Shown here piece by piece: positions 37,743-46,384 of a stretch of DNA of 64,000 nucleotides (positions are counted from its first letter, which is position 1; each line of letters begins with the position of its first letter). The DNA comes from JBCCGL01 sp039029275. GTDB taxonomy: Bacteria; Pseudomonadota; Gammaproteobacteria; JBCCGL01. The notes under the pieces were generated by a model, which was given only the letters and a program-made list of their open reading frames with translations, had not been told where the DNA came from and did not search any database. Made by a program: the position numbers and the translations under genes. The stretch lies in contig JBCCGL010000008.1 in the NCBI GenBank assembly GCA_039029275.1, positions 1 to 64,000 on the forward strand, given 5' to 3'.

Positions 37743-38962
37743 TGTGCGCGGCGCTACGAAACGATTCGCCAAAACAAAAAAGCTACGACGTCGTTATCGT
37801 CGGCGGGGCTATGTACGGCTCGTCTGTATCCTGGTTTTTAGCCAACAATCCAGATTTCGACGGCAGTATTCTGGTCGTCGAGCGTGACCCAAGCTATGAG
37901 GCTTGCTCCACGACGCACACCAACAGTTGTATTCGTCAGCAGTTTTCCAACGAACTCAACGTGCGGATTTCGCAGTTCGGTGCCGACTTCGTACAAAATC
38001 TGCGTGACTACATGGGCGGTGATGAGCGTGTGCCGTATCTCCCAATTCAGAGCTTTGGGTATATGTACCTGGCAGACAATGAAGCGTTCGCTGAGTCGTT
38101 AAAATCCAGTCAGAAAGTTCAACAGCAGTGCGGCGCGGGTACACGCTATATGACCGCAGAAGAGATCAAAGCGGAGTATCCGTTTTACAACATGGATGCC
38201 ATCGTGGGTGGCAACCACAACCTGATTAACGAAGGCTATTTCGATGGCGCGACAGTCTTCGACTGGTGGCGCAAATCCGGCAAGGAAAAAGGCGTTGAGC
38301 TGCTCGCCAACGAAGTGGTGGAAATGACGCGCAATGCCGCGGGCACGCGAGTTGAAACTGTCACGTTGAAGTCCGGTGAAGTGATCGCCTGCGGGACTGT
38401 GATTAATGCATCCGGCCCACGCGCAGTGCTGACATCTCGGATGATTGACGTCGAAATACCGGTCGAACCACGCAAACGCTACACGTTTATTTTTGACGCG
38501 GCACAACCACTTGATCAGGATTTGCCCCTGACGATCGATCCTTCGGGTGTGCATATGCGTACCGACGGTGCGTATTATTTAGCGGGCTGCCCGCCGGACG
38601 ATGACCCCGCGGTCGACTACGACGACTACGATGCCGATCACAGCCTGTGGGAAAACAAAGTTTGGCCGGTACTCGCCACGCGCGTGCCTGCTTTTGAATC
38701 GATTAAGCTCGTGAACTCCTGGGTCGGCCACTACGCGTTTAATACGCTCGATCAGAATGCGATCGTTGGGCCGCACACAACAGTTGAAAATTTCATTTTC
38801 GTTAACGGATTTTCCGGGCACGGCTTTCAACAATCGCCCGCTTTCGGACGCGGTATCGCTGAACTTGTGGCTTACGGTGAATACCGATCGCTGGATTTTG
38901 CTCCGTTCGGATTCGATCGCATCGAACGCAACGAACCGTTTAATGAATCGGCGATTATATGA
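37742..38962 (+). CDS. FAD-dependent amine/amino-acid oxidoreductase (DAO family)
   Basis: This 406-residue flavoenzyme has the N-terminal FAD motif (VVIVGGAMYGSSVSWFL), a covalent-flavin-type region with TNSCIRQQF, and a C-terminal GFSGHGFQQSPAFGR motif as in sarcosine, dimethylglycine and related oxidases. It may oxidise an N-alkyl or amino-acid product made by the hydantoinase. It is the third gene of the coupled set, and its stop overlaps the next start (ATGA). Confidence 0.9.
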   Translation: MCAALRNDSPKQKSYDVVIVGGAMYGSSVSWFLANNPDFDGSILVVERDPSYEACSTTHTNSCIRQQFSNELNVRISQFGADFVQNLRDYMGGDERVPYLPIQSFGYMYLADNEAFAESLKSSQKVQQQCGAGTRYMTAEEIKAEYPFYNMDAIVGGNHNLINEGYFDGATVFDWWRKSGKEKGVELLANEVVEMTRNAAGTRVETVTLKSGEVIACGTVINASGPRAVLTSRMIDVEIPVEPRKRYTFIFDAAQPLDQDLPLTIDPSGVHMRTDGAYYLAGCPPDDDPAVDYDDYDADHSLWENKVWPVLATRVPAFESIKLVNSWVGHYAFNTLDQNAIVGPHTTVENFIFVNGFSGHGFQQSPAFGRGIAELVAYGEYRSLDFAPFGFDRIERNEPFNESAII

Positions 38963-39795
38963 AAAAACTTGTTCTCACCGGCGCCGCCGGACGTCTTGGT
39001 TCTTACCTGCGGGAGCCGCTTGGCAAACTCTGCGAAACCCTGGTTTCATCCGACATAGTCGACGACATTGGCAAGCGGTACGCGGGCGAGCAATATCGTC
39101 GTGCTGATCTCGCCGACTACGATGAGGTTTTTTCTCTGCTCGACGGCGCCGATATGGTGGTTCACTTCGGCGCGATTGGAGACGAAGCGCCGTTTGAACA
39201 GATACTCGGACCCAATATCATCGGCGCGTACAACGTGTGGGAAGCGGCTTATCAAAACAAGTTGAAACGCGTGGTTTACGCCAGCTCCATTCACGCAGTG
39301 GGGATGCACCCTAAGCAGGACTTTATTGGTGTGGATGCATCGCATCGGCCGGATACATTTTACGGGCTGGCGAAATGTTTCGCCGAGGATCTCGGCAGAC
39401 TTTATTGGGATAAGCGACAGCTTGAGTCGGTGTGTTTGCGCATCCTGTCGTGTGCACAGGTGACTTCCGCGCGCGCGCTCGGGACCTGGTTAAGCTACGA
39501 CGATCTGATTCAACTTGTCACCCGCGCAATCGATACACCGACCACCGGCTACAGCGTCGTCTACGGGGTTTCCAATAATGATCGAGCGCCAGTGGATAAC
39601 AGTAAGGCGAGTCATTTGGGGTTTCGACCGAAAGACAATGCCGAACAGTTTGCTGAAAAAATACTCGCCGAGGCGCCCGATTCAAACACCGATGATCTGT
39701 CACAGATGTGCCACGGTGGGCCGTTTGCTTCAGTTGCGTTGGGAAACAGTGGAATGGCGACGATGAATATCGTGGACGATAAAAAGACGGTTTAA
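38959..39795 (+). CDS. NAD-dependent uronate-dehydrogenase-like protein
   Basis: This 278-residue extended SDR has a Rossmann motif (TGAAGRLGSYL) and the catalytic YxxxK (FYGLAKCFAEDLGRLYWDK), with the segment LATWLSYDDL-like (LGTWLSYDDLIQLV) characteristic of hexuronate dehydrogenases (Udh). Those oxidise aldose uronates to lactones. Here a uronate substrate is not certain because no uronate transporter or lactonase lies near; it is coupled to the flavoenzyme gene and may act on another aldehyde or alcohol. Confidence 0.8.
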   Translation: MKKLVLTGAAGRLGSYLREPLGKLCETLVSSDIVDDIGKRYAGEQYRRADLADYDEVFSLLDGADMVVHFGAIGDEAPFEQILGPNIIGAYNVWEAAYQNKLKRVVYASSIHAVGMHPKQDFIGVDASHRPDTFYGLAKCFAEDLGRLYWDKRQLESVCLRILSCAQVTSARALGTWLSYDDLIQLVTRAIDTPTTGYSVVYGVSNNDRAPVDNSKASHLGFRPKDNAEQFAEKILAEAPDSNTDDLSQMCHGGPFASVALGNSGMATMNIVDDKKTV

Positions 39796-39855
39796 AAAAT
39801 CGACAGGCATGCAATGCATATCCGTTGCGCAAAACGCTATCCGTGCACGGCTGGA

Positions 39856-40557
39856 TCAATAGTTTCGGTTACGGGTACCAAAAGGAGGCAGTCGCCCGAC
39901 TAACTCTTCGACCAAAACCAATTCAGCATCGGTATGGTTAATCACGGGCGCGGGGATGATGTGTTGGCCGGGTTCAGCGTCTGCCAAAATGTAGCGAGGC
40001 GCGTCGTGGTACGTGGTTTTTACGGTTTGTGCGCTGGTGCTGTCATTATTCGACTCCAGATCCACTATCCCGTAGCACGTGCATATATAAGTACGATCCG
40101 GTTCAGACTCCATGTAAATGCCGGTACCGCGAATGCCGATCGTCGCAACCACCGTTTTGGCCGTGTGCGTTGTTTTACCGAATACAGAAAGCAGTTTTCC
40201 CGTCAGCAGATTGAGGGTATCGACTAGCCCGTTGTTACCTTCGAGTCTGAGTGTGCTGTCGCTGCGCATTAAAAATGCGTCCTTGCCGACAGCAAAAATT
40301 ATTTCCCCGTCGCTGCCGGTTTTGACCACCGAGTCGTGCTTAACCTGCGTTTCCAACGTCGCCGCGACACCGTCGATTGTGACCTCACCAGACAGATCGT
40401 AAATCGAGCGCCCCGGCGGAAGCTCTTTGCTCACCTTGGCCATGCCCCAACCCTTTACGCTTGCGCCGGTGGCACCCATGAAAACACCGGCGCGCAGCGC
40501 GTTGATAAGCAGTTGTCGTCGGGATTCCAGAATGCTGTCTGGCTTTTCAGTTGGCAT
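39856..40557 (-). CDS. FecR-domain protein with Tat-like signal
   Basis: From the ATG at 40557 this 233-residue protein has a twin-arginine-like segment (ESRRQLL) followed by a hydrophobic run (about 18-38), then a FecR-type domain (about 60-175) and a C-terminal part of unknown fold. FecR domains act as anti-sigma or cell-surface sensing modules. No sigma factor or outer-membrane receptor lies next to it, so it may be an orphan sensor or secreted protein. The upstream in-frame start at 40629 would place the RR deep inside and is not preferred. Confidence 0.78.
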   Translation of the reverse strand: MPTEKPDSILESRRQLLINALRAGVFMGATGASVKGWGMAKVSKELPPGRSIYDLSGEVTIDGVAATLETQVKHDSVVKTGSDGEIIFAVGKDAFLMRSDSTLRLEGNNGLVDTLNLLTGKLLSVFGKTTHTAKTVVATIGIRGTGIYMESEPDRTYICTCYGIVDLESNNDSTSAQTVKTTYHDAPRYILADAEPGQHIIPAPVINHTDAELVLVEELVGRLPPFGTRNRNY

Positions 40558-40686
40558 GGCTAACGGCGTCTCCGATCGTTTTCGCTGCGTGCACTCTAAC
40601 ACGTCGCCTCGTGCTAATCTTGTGCGCAAATTTACAAGAATTTTCTAACTTGACGCAGCATCATGCGAACATAACGGGGGCGAAGT

Positions 40687-41442
40687 GTGGGTGAGTCAAA
40701 AGTCATTCTGATCACGGGTGCATCGGGCGGGATCGGTCAGTCCGCGGCAAAACACTGTGCAAAGTACGGTGCGCGAATCGCTGTCCACTACAACAGCAAT
40801 CGAGAATCGGCGGAGCAGTTGTATGAGTCACTTACGGGCGACGGACACACGTTGTTTCAGGCAGACATAACGCAGCCCGACAGCGCGCAAAATCTAATCG
40901 AAAGTGTTTGCGACACCATGGGCGGGATCGACGTGCTGGTTAATAATGCCGGCGTATCTCGCCGACACAATATCGCTGAAATTGACTTCGCGACGTGGCA
41001 GACAGCGTGGCGCGATATCGTGGATACAAACCTCACAGCGGCGGCAAATTTGTCTTACTGTGCGTCGCAGAAAATGATCGCCGCTGGAGGCGGTCGTATC
41101 GTTAACGTGTCGTCCCGCGGCGCTTTTCGCGGTGAACCGAAAATGCCATGGTACGGTGCATCGAAGGCGGGAATGAATGCGCTGGGCCAATCGATGGCGC
41201 AAGCACTAGGCCCTCACGGTATTTTTGTTTATACCGTTGCTCCGGGATTTGTACAGACGCCTATGGCTGAAAAAACGCTCGCCTCTCCCGAAGGCGATGA
41301 TATTCGCAGGCAGAGTTCAATCGGTCGCGTTGCGCAGCCGGATGAACTCGGCAACACGATTTGCTATCTCGCCATGGAAGCCCCGGAATTTATGACGGGG
41401 TGTATTGTGGATGTAAACGGGGCGTCGTATTTGAGGTCGTAG
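40687..41442 (+). CDS. Short-chain dehydrogenase/reductase (FabG-like)
   Basis: This 251-residue NAD(P)-dependent oxidoreductase has the cofactor motif TGASGGIGQS, NNAG, the Ser-Tyr-Lys triad (VNVSSRG ... YGASKAG) and the C-terminal GCIVDVNGASY. Start is GTG at 40687. It may belong to the catabolic cluster upstream, but the FecR gene between them is on the other strand. Confidence 0.92.
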   Translation: MGESKVILITGASGGIGQSAAKHCAKYGARIAVHYNSNRESAEQLYESLTGDGHTLFQADITQPDSAQNLIESVCDTMGGIDVLVNNAGVSRRHNIAEIDFATWQTAWRDIVDTNLTAAANLSYCASQKMIAAGGGRIVNVSSRGAFRGEPKMPWYGASKAGMNALGQSMAQALGPHGIFVYTVAPGFVQTPMAEKTLASPEGDDIRRQSSIGRVAQPDELGNTICYLAMEAPEFMTGCIVDVNGASYLRS

Positions 41443-41559
41443 GTGCGCGTAATAATTTACGTGGAGCAATATCACCGACGGGAATTGCTGGAATAAATCA
41501 GACCGGTGTTTTTTTGTTTTTCTCCGCTCTTTTTGCCGAGTGTGAGTAAGGAAAGAAAT

Positions 41560-41584
41560 GGATCCCCGCCTGCGCGGGAATGAC
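41560..41584. repeat. REP-like element
   Basis: GGATCCCCGCCTGCGCGGGA followed by ATGAC is a diverged copy of the 15797 and 25687 units. It contains the palindrome CCCGC-CTG-CGCGGG. Confidence 0.75.
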
Positions 41585-41595
41585 AAATTTCACTA

Positions 41596-41803
41596 CCGTT
41601 CGTGATGAGCCTGTCGAAGTACGAACACGGCGGGTGCGACTCTTAGACTACTCGCATCGCGAGTGTCTGGGGTGAACGACTTTGGATTATTTTCGTGCTC
41701 GAATAAAACGCTTGTAATTTCCGTTCGTGGTGAGCCTGACGAAGTGCGAACACGGCGGGCGCGACTATTCGACTGCTCGCTTCGCGAGTGTCTGGAGTAA
41801 ACG
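41596..41803. repeat. Two-copy 83-base direct repeat
   Basis: Positions 41596-41678 and 41721-41803 are copies with about ten differences by eye, separated by 42 bases. Each starts CCGTTCGT(G/A)... and includes the palindrome-forming halves GTTCGT and (A/G)CGAAC around GAGCCTG(T/A)CGAAGT; this is a widely distributed intergenic repeat in Proteobacteria. The second half of each copy ends ..CGCGAGTGTCTGG. Confidence 0.85.
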
Positions 41804-41865
41804 GCTGGGAGGTCAGTTCGTGCGCAGTAGGAGCTACGCATCAAAACCTCGCCTCAGCCCGCTCC

Positions 41866-41896
<31 letters not shown>

Positions 41897-41981
41897 ACAT
41901 CCGAGACAAGACTCGCACGCTTTGCGTTTGGATATTGAAAGCCACGAGAAATTCGCAACTCAAAACGTCAGCGATCCTGAA

Positions 41982-42365
41982 CTAGACCGGCAAATCCCCA
42001 ACGTGACTTGAATTAAACATAATCACGTTACCTCCGGGCTCTGTTATCTCGAAGCTGTCGTGAATGTTGCCGCGTTCGATCTCATCAGGATTGAGTCCAA
42101 GGTCAGTGAATTCCTTATGCGATGCATCAATGTCGTCGACCATTAAATCGAATGAGCGGCGAAGCAGGCTTGAATTTTCGTCAGTTGTGAGTACCAAATG
42201 CGTACCACCGCGCAATTCGAGCAGCGCAAAATTCTCCTGATTCATCAACACCCGCATCCCCACCTGTCGCATAAATTCGCAGGACTCGGCGATCTTTTTT
42301 GTATGAAGCGCAATATGGCCAACCCACACACTCGGGCGCTGATCTTGCTCAGGCATACGCGTCAC
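41982..42365 (-). CDS. VOC-superfamily (glyoxalase-like) protein
   Basis: This 127-residue single-domain protein has a VOC fold pattern: GHIALHTKKIAESCEF at the start of the first beta-alpha module and EPGGNVIMFNS at the end. It may act as a metal-dependent isomerase, dioxygenase or resistance protein; no specific family is recognised. It lies 6 bases from the HNH gene and probably shares its transcript. Confidence 0.85.
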   Translation of the reverse strand: MTRMPEQDQRPSVWVGHIALHTKKIAESCEFMRQVGMRVLMNQENFALLELRGGTHLVLTTDENSSLLRRSFDLMVDDIDASHKEFTDLGLNPDEIERGNIHDSFEITEPGGNVIMFNSSHVGDLPV

Positions 42366-42371
42366 CCACGT

Positions 42372-42938
42372 CTAGGCAATGCCCCACTCGCGCTGTCCTG
42401 AAAACCGCGCTTTAAGGTATTCCATCTGATCGCCCAAAATCTGGCGATTGGCGAGATACATGAATTCAAAAATATTTGGTTCGAACGGAATCGCCAGCAG
42501 TTCCATGTCTGCCTGTTCCGGTGTTTTGCCGCCTTTGCGATGATTGCAACGCTGGCACGCCGCGACAACGTTGCGCCAGCGGTCTGTACCACCCTGTACA
42601 CGCGGGATGATGTGATCGCGCGTAAGTTCTTCATCGCGAAACTCGAACCCGCAGTACATGCACCGGTGCTCATCGCGGCGAAACAGCAGACGGTTGTCGA
42701 GCGCGGGTGTAAAACTGTGTTTATCAGTATTGCCGTCGCTTGCGATAATGGGTGGGAGTGCAATTTGAGATTGGATACCTTCGCGATTGATGCCACCGCG
42801 CATGACGAATTGCGCGTCACCAAGGGTCCAGACAACCTGGTCTTTAACGTACACGGTTACTGCTTCTTCGCGTGAAAGCCACGCGCGCGGCAAGCCAGAT
42901 TTATTCAATCGTAGAATGCGCACGTTGCTATTATTCAT
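42372..42938 (-). CDS. HNH endonuclease domain protein
   Basis: This 188-residue protein has the HNH zinc-finger core: two CxxC pairs (CMYC and CQRC) around DHIIPRVQGG and NVVAACQRCNHRKGG. It has an N-terminal region (about 1-70) of unknown function that resembles a domain found with this HNH in many marine gammaproteobacteria. It may cut DNA or RNA, but no partner defence gene is adjacent. It precedes the VOC gene in the same direction. Confidence 0.85.
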   Translation of the reverse strand: MNNSNVRILRLNKSGLPRAWLSREEAVTVYVKDQVVWTLGDAQFVMRGGINREGIQSQIALPPIIASDGNTDKHSFTPALDNRLLFRRDEHRCMYCGFEFRDEELTRDHIIPRVQGGTDRWRNVVAACQRCNHRKGGKTPEQADMELLAIPFEPNIFEFMYLANRQILGDQMEYLKARFSGQREWGIA

Positions 42939-43052
42939 CCTGGTTCCTGCTTTACGTTGTTTCGATGAGGGGCCTCGAGTTGTTGGAGCTGCAGTGTGCC
43001 AACTTTTTTTGAAATAACCAAGCGTTTGTTCGATCGGGACTCGGGGTGGGTT

Positions 43053-43544
43053 TTAATAGCGAATTGATTCGACGCAATATTCGATCCGTTTGCCTTGCAG
43101 GGTGAGCGACACGTCATCGTCGACGCGTTTGCCAATCAGCGCTTTGGCGAGTGGTGAGTCGACTGAAATCTTACTGCCGCTGGCGTCGATTTCGTCTGCG
43201 CCGACAATTTTATATTCAACCTGGTTACCGTTCTCACAAAGCAGTGAAATCACTGCGCCAAATCGCACGGTGCTCTCGTCGCCGACCCGATCAACAACAT
43301 TCAGTTCGGGTAATCTCTTTTGTAAGTAACGGATTCGCGCGTCAATTTCGCGCAACTGTTTTTTACGGTAAATGTATTCAGCATTTTCGGAGCGATCACC
43401 CTCGGCTGCGGCCGCGCTTACTGCCTCTGTCACTTCGCTGCGTTTTTCCCACAGGGATTCTTGCTCTTTGTGGAGTCGCGCGTAACCTTCGGGTGTAATG
43501 TAAGGTGAGGATTTTGGCGCGGGCGGCTTCCAGCGCCCCATCAA
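43053..43544 (-). CDS. greB: Transcription elongation factor GreB
   Basis: This 163-residue factor rescues backtracked RNA polymerase by stimulating transcript cleavage. The N-terminal coiled coil (about 20-85) carries the acidic tip region (EGDRSENAEYIYRKK) and the C-terminal FKBP-like domain ends DDVSLTLQGKRIEYCVESI. Its ATG overlaps the stop of the amidotransferase-like gene by four bases, so those two are probably coupled. Confidence 0.95.
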   Translation of the reverse strand: MMGRWKPPAPKSSPYITPEGYARLHKEQESLWEKRSEVTEAVSAAAAEGDRSENAEYIYRKKQLREIDARIRYLQKRLPELNVVDRVGDESTVRFGAVISLLCENGNQVEYKIVGADEIDASGSKISVDSPLAKALIGKRVDDDVSLTLQGKRIEYCVESIRY

Positions 43545-44248
43545 TCACATCGCTCAATCGCTGCACGTGCGAAAGCGGTGACTAAAGGATGTTGGTCACC
43601 CTTTAGCGCGGAGCGTTCGGGTTGAAACGCAACGCCAATAAAAAACGGATGATTCGAAAGCTCGATTGCGCGCGGGTCGTTTAACGCATCGACGGCGCTA
43701 ATGCGCAAGGCGCTGTCATCAAAGAGTTCGCGGTATTCGGAATTAAAACCAAAGCCGCAGTTGTACTCTTCCTCGATACGCGTGTTCCCGTAAATTCCCG
43801 CTATTTGTGTTTCCGCGATCAGGTCGATTTGCCCTGCGGTATCGCGCAGCGCACACGCCATTGGCGCCACCAGCGGGAACTGAGTTTCAGGGTTGTCTTC
43901 AAGGTTGTCTGCTTCAACGTGGCCCAATACGTTGCGGGCGAACTCAAGCAGCGCGTGCTGATAACCACCGCAGGTGCCCAAAAAAGGCCGCGTGTTTTCG
44001 CGCGCATAACGAATTGCATCGATAGCTGCATTTTTGTTTTGATAGGGGCTTGCGGGCACACACCAGATCGCATCGTAGTCGGTCAGTTGTGAGTCGGTTG
44101 GGATCACAAGCGCGTCAGTTTCAATCCAGTGAGCGTCGATCTGGCGAGATAGTGTTTTTCCCGCCAGTTCCAGTGCCAGCGGGATTGCCCGGTGCGCGAC
44201 TATGGATTCACTGTAGTCACCGATCAGCGCGACGCGCAGTGGTCTCAT
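43541..44248 (-). CDS. CTP-synthase C-terminal-like amidotransferase homologue
   Basis: This 235-residue protein resembles only the glutamine amidotransferase half of CTP synthase. The nucleophile Cys is in place (LGTCGGYQHALLEFAR), but the position of the catalytic His reads FQPE instead of FHPE, so classical glutaminase chemistry is doubtful. It matches a family annotated as CTP synthase C-terminal-region-related, some members of which are selenoproteins. It is coupled to greB. Confidence 0.8.
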   Translation of the reverse strand: MRPLRVALIGDYSESIVAHRAIPLALELAGKTLSRQIDAHWIETDALVIPTDSQLTDYDAIWCVPASPYQNKNAAIDAIRYARENTRPFLGTCGGYQHALLEFARNVLGHVEADNLEDNPETQFPLVAPMACALRDTAGQIDLIAETQIAGIYGNTRIEEEYNCGFGFNSEYRELFDDSALRISAVDALNDPRAIELSNHPFFIGVAFQPERSALKGDQHPLVTAFARAAIERCD

Positions 44249-44259
44249 CCAGTACGGCC

Positions 44260-44607
44260 TTACTCAGCGTTAGGGTCGACGCATTTATACACGTGAAAAC
44301 TTTGTTTGCCGTCTTCAATCGGGGTTGCCGCAACGATTGTATCGCCTCCCATCTCGGCGGCGCTGTTGCGCCCGACAGTTTCGAGTTCGTTTGCCACGGT
44401 TTCAGCGGGGCGCTCAATTCCCGCAACGCTTGCGGTAACCGAGGTACGCGTATTGCCGATCTTGCGACAAGTTGTTACTTCGGCGCTGGTGAGAACGCGA
44501 ACTTTTTTGCCGCCGTCGGTTTTATCGACAAACGCACAACCCGAAAGGCCGATCGTGGCGACAGTGGCGATCAAGGTAACGGTTAGTTTCGCGGTAAGTC
44601 TTGTCAT
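44260..44607 (-). CDS. DUF4156-like lipoprotein
   Basis: This 115-residue protein has a lipoprotein signal with lipobox LSGC (lipidated Cys near residue 24). A short conserved domain follows with the pattern VRVLTSAEVTTCRKIGN and GGDTIVAA, typical of DUF4156. It should be anchored in the envelope; function unknown. It lies upstream of the amidotransferase gene in the same direction. Confidence 0.85.
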   Translation of the reverse strand: MTRLTAKLTVTLIATVATIGLSGCAFVDKTDGGKKVRVLTSAEVTTCRKIGNTRTSVTASVAGIERPAETVANELETVGRNSAAEMGGDTIVAATPIEDGKQSFHVYKCVDPNAE

Positions 44608-44733
44608 AGTGGTTTCCCGTACGAAGTGGCTTTATCGAAATATCAGCCGGTCAAAACGTATTGTCCGAAATGATTATACATTTTCAAAAAGGTGATTATA
44701 GTGTTGCACCAGAATCATGCAGGAACACACCCG

Positions 44734-45117
44734 ATGTTAAAAATTGTTCGCTGGTGTCTCGGGCGGCTTATTCTTTTTGTCGACTGGGTCACGCGCCCGT
44801 CCGCGCCCAAACGCAGCGTCGAAGACCAGCAGGCGGTCAACGCTCGGGCGATCGGGCTGGCGCTTTACGAGTTCCGTGCGTGCCCATTTTGCGTAAAGGT
44901 CAGGCGCGAGCTGAAGCGTTTAGGTGTCGACCTTGAGCGCCGCGATGCCGCGCGTAACCCCGAGCACAAACGCGACCTGGTCGAGCAAGGTGGACGATAT
45001 AAAGTTCCGTGCCTGCGGATTAACGAGGGTGGGGGTCGCGAGCGCTGGCTGTACGAGTCCGACGATGTCATCGCCTATTTACGCGAACGCTTTGCGACTC
45101 CGACGGAAACGGTTTAA
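44734..45117 (+). CDS. Membrane-anchored glutaredoxin-like protein
   Basis: From the ATG at 44734 (AGGAA eight bases upstream) this 127-residue protein has an N-terminal hydrophobic segment (about 7-19) and a glutaredoxin domain with the active pair C50-P-F-C53 (FRACPFCVK) and the KVPCL cis-Pro region. It would reduce disulfides at the membrane, probably with glutathione. Its stop overlaps the stop of the convergent acyltransferase gene by four bases. Confidence 0.88.
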   Translation: MLKIVRWCLGRLILFVDWVTRPSAPKRSVEDQQAVNARAIGLALYEFRACPFCVKVRRELKRLGVDLERRDAARNPEHKRDLVEQGGRYKVPCLRINEGGGRERWLYESDDVIAYLRERFATPTETV

Positions 45118-46142
45118 ATATTGTTTTCACTTCGTCGTCGATAGCGACGCTTCTTGCGTGAAACCTTGCTCTTTACCCTGTCGACCACAGGAACGCCGAA
45201 TAGCTCCCAACGCTCTTTCACCGACTCCCGCGCGGCCTTTTTGTAGTTGCGCAGCGAGCCATCGGGTAGCGTGCGAAAACGTTTGTAGTTCCACATGTAT
45301 TGCTCGGGGGCAATGCTGATGCAGCGCTCGACGCACCGATTGATCTCGCGTGCCGCAACCTCTGGGTTGGCTGCGTAGATTTTCGAATTGTCGGCGCGCA
45401 AATAGTGCATTGCAAAACCACGCCCGAAAGACAATCGCTCCATCGCGACAAACACCACCGGCACCTGCTTGCGTGCGCCGATCTTCGACAGGATCAGCGG
45501 GGTATACGCGGGCTGTTTAAATAGCTTTGCAAAGGTCCCGTTTCCGCGTTTGGGTTCCTGGTCTGGCAGCATGCCGACTGCCTCGCCCTTGGCCAACGCC
45601 ATGACAATTTTCTTGATACCGCTGGCGTCAATGGGTTCGGTCTTGATGCCGTTGCGTTTGCGCACGTTGATCAAAAACGGGTTGAGATCCTCGATACGCG
45701 ACGGACGAAATAAAACCGTCATGGGAAAACGCTTGCACACCTGCACGCCGGCCAGTTCCCACGAGCCAAAATGCGGGGCAGCGACCAGCACGCCTTTGTT
45801 TTCGGCGACTGCGTTTTCGATAACATCCTCGTCGTAAACCTCTACCACGAGTTTATCGATGCGCGATTTTTTCCAGTACCGCAGTGCGCCGAACTCCGCC
45901 AGTGTCTTGCAGGTTTCGCGCAGGCTTTTGCGCATCATCTTGCGCTGCTTGCCACGGCTCAAATCCGGATAACACAAGGCGATGTTGACCAGAGAAACGC
46001 GGCGCAATGAGTTGGGAAAAAAGCTCATTACCTGACCCGCGACCGACGCCAGCGCGTGCATCAGCGGCAGCGGCAGAAGCGAGATGATACGAAACGCGAT
46101 GCGAATTCGGCGCGCGCGATTCGGTTTTTTTTCTTCTGGCAT
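45114..46142 (-). CDS. LpxL/HtrB-family lysophospholipid acyltransferase
   Basis: This 342-residue membrane-associated acyltransferase has the HX4E catalytic motif (PHFGSWELAG) of lipid A late acyltransferases and an N-terminal membrane helix (about 16-40). It would add a secondary acyl chain to lipid A. It is the only LpxL/LpxM-type gene here, so which step it performs is not clear. The start at 46142 (MPEEKKPNR) is preferred over the upstream in-frame ATG at 46259. Confidence 0.88.
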   Translation of the reverse strand: MPEEKKPNRARRIRIAFRIISLLPLPLMHALASVAGQVMSFFPNSLRRVSLVNIALCYPDLSRGKQRKMMRKSLRETCKTLAEFGALRYWKKSRIDKLVVEVYDEDVIENAVAENKGVLVAAPHFGSWELAGVQVCKRFPMTVLFRPSRIEDLNPFLINVRKRNGIKTEPIDASGIKKIVMALAKGEAVGMLPDQEPKRGNGTFAKLFKQPAYTPLILSKIGARKQVPVVFVAMERLSFGRGFAMHYLRADNSKIYAANPEVAAREINRCVERCISIAPEQYMWNYKRFRTLPDGSLRNYKKAARESVKERWELFGVPVVDRVKSKVSRKKRRYRRRSENNI

Positions 46143-46384
46143 AAACGTGCGTTCTTGTTTGAGCGAGAACGAAAGACCGGTGGTTGACTGCATTGTGCTT
46201 TGAATGTGCGACGTGACGCAACACCCTCCTGTAACTCTTCTCATGAGAGATGTCTTCACACCCTATTCAAGCGGGTGCCGACGCTCAGCCGGTGCTTGTA
46301 TGAGAGGGCGAATTCGCAGTATTAGCGGTATACTGACTTTTCACGCGGCCGAATCGCGTGTGCTACCAACCAATCAGAAAGCCT

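Noticed and set aside
42372..42938. Restriction or retron-type defence system around the HNH gene
   Set aside because: Neighbours are VOC, greB and housekeeping genes; no methylase, reverse transcriptase or other defence gene is present.
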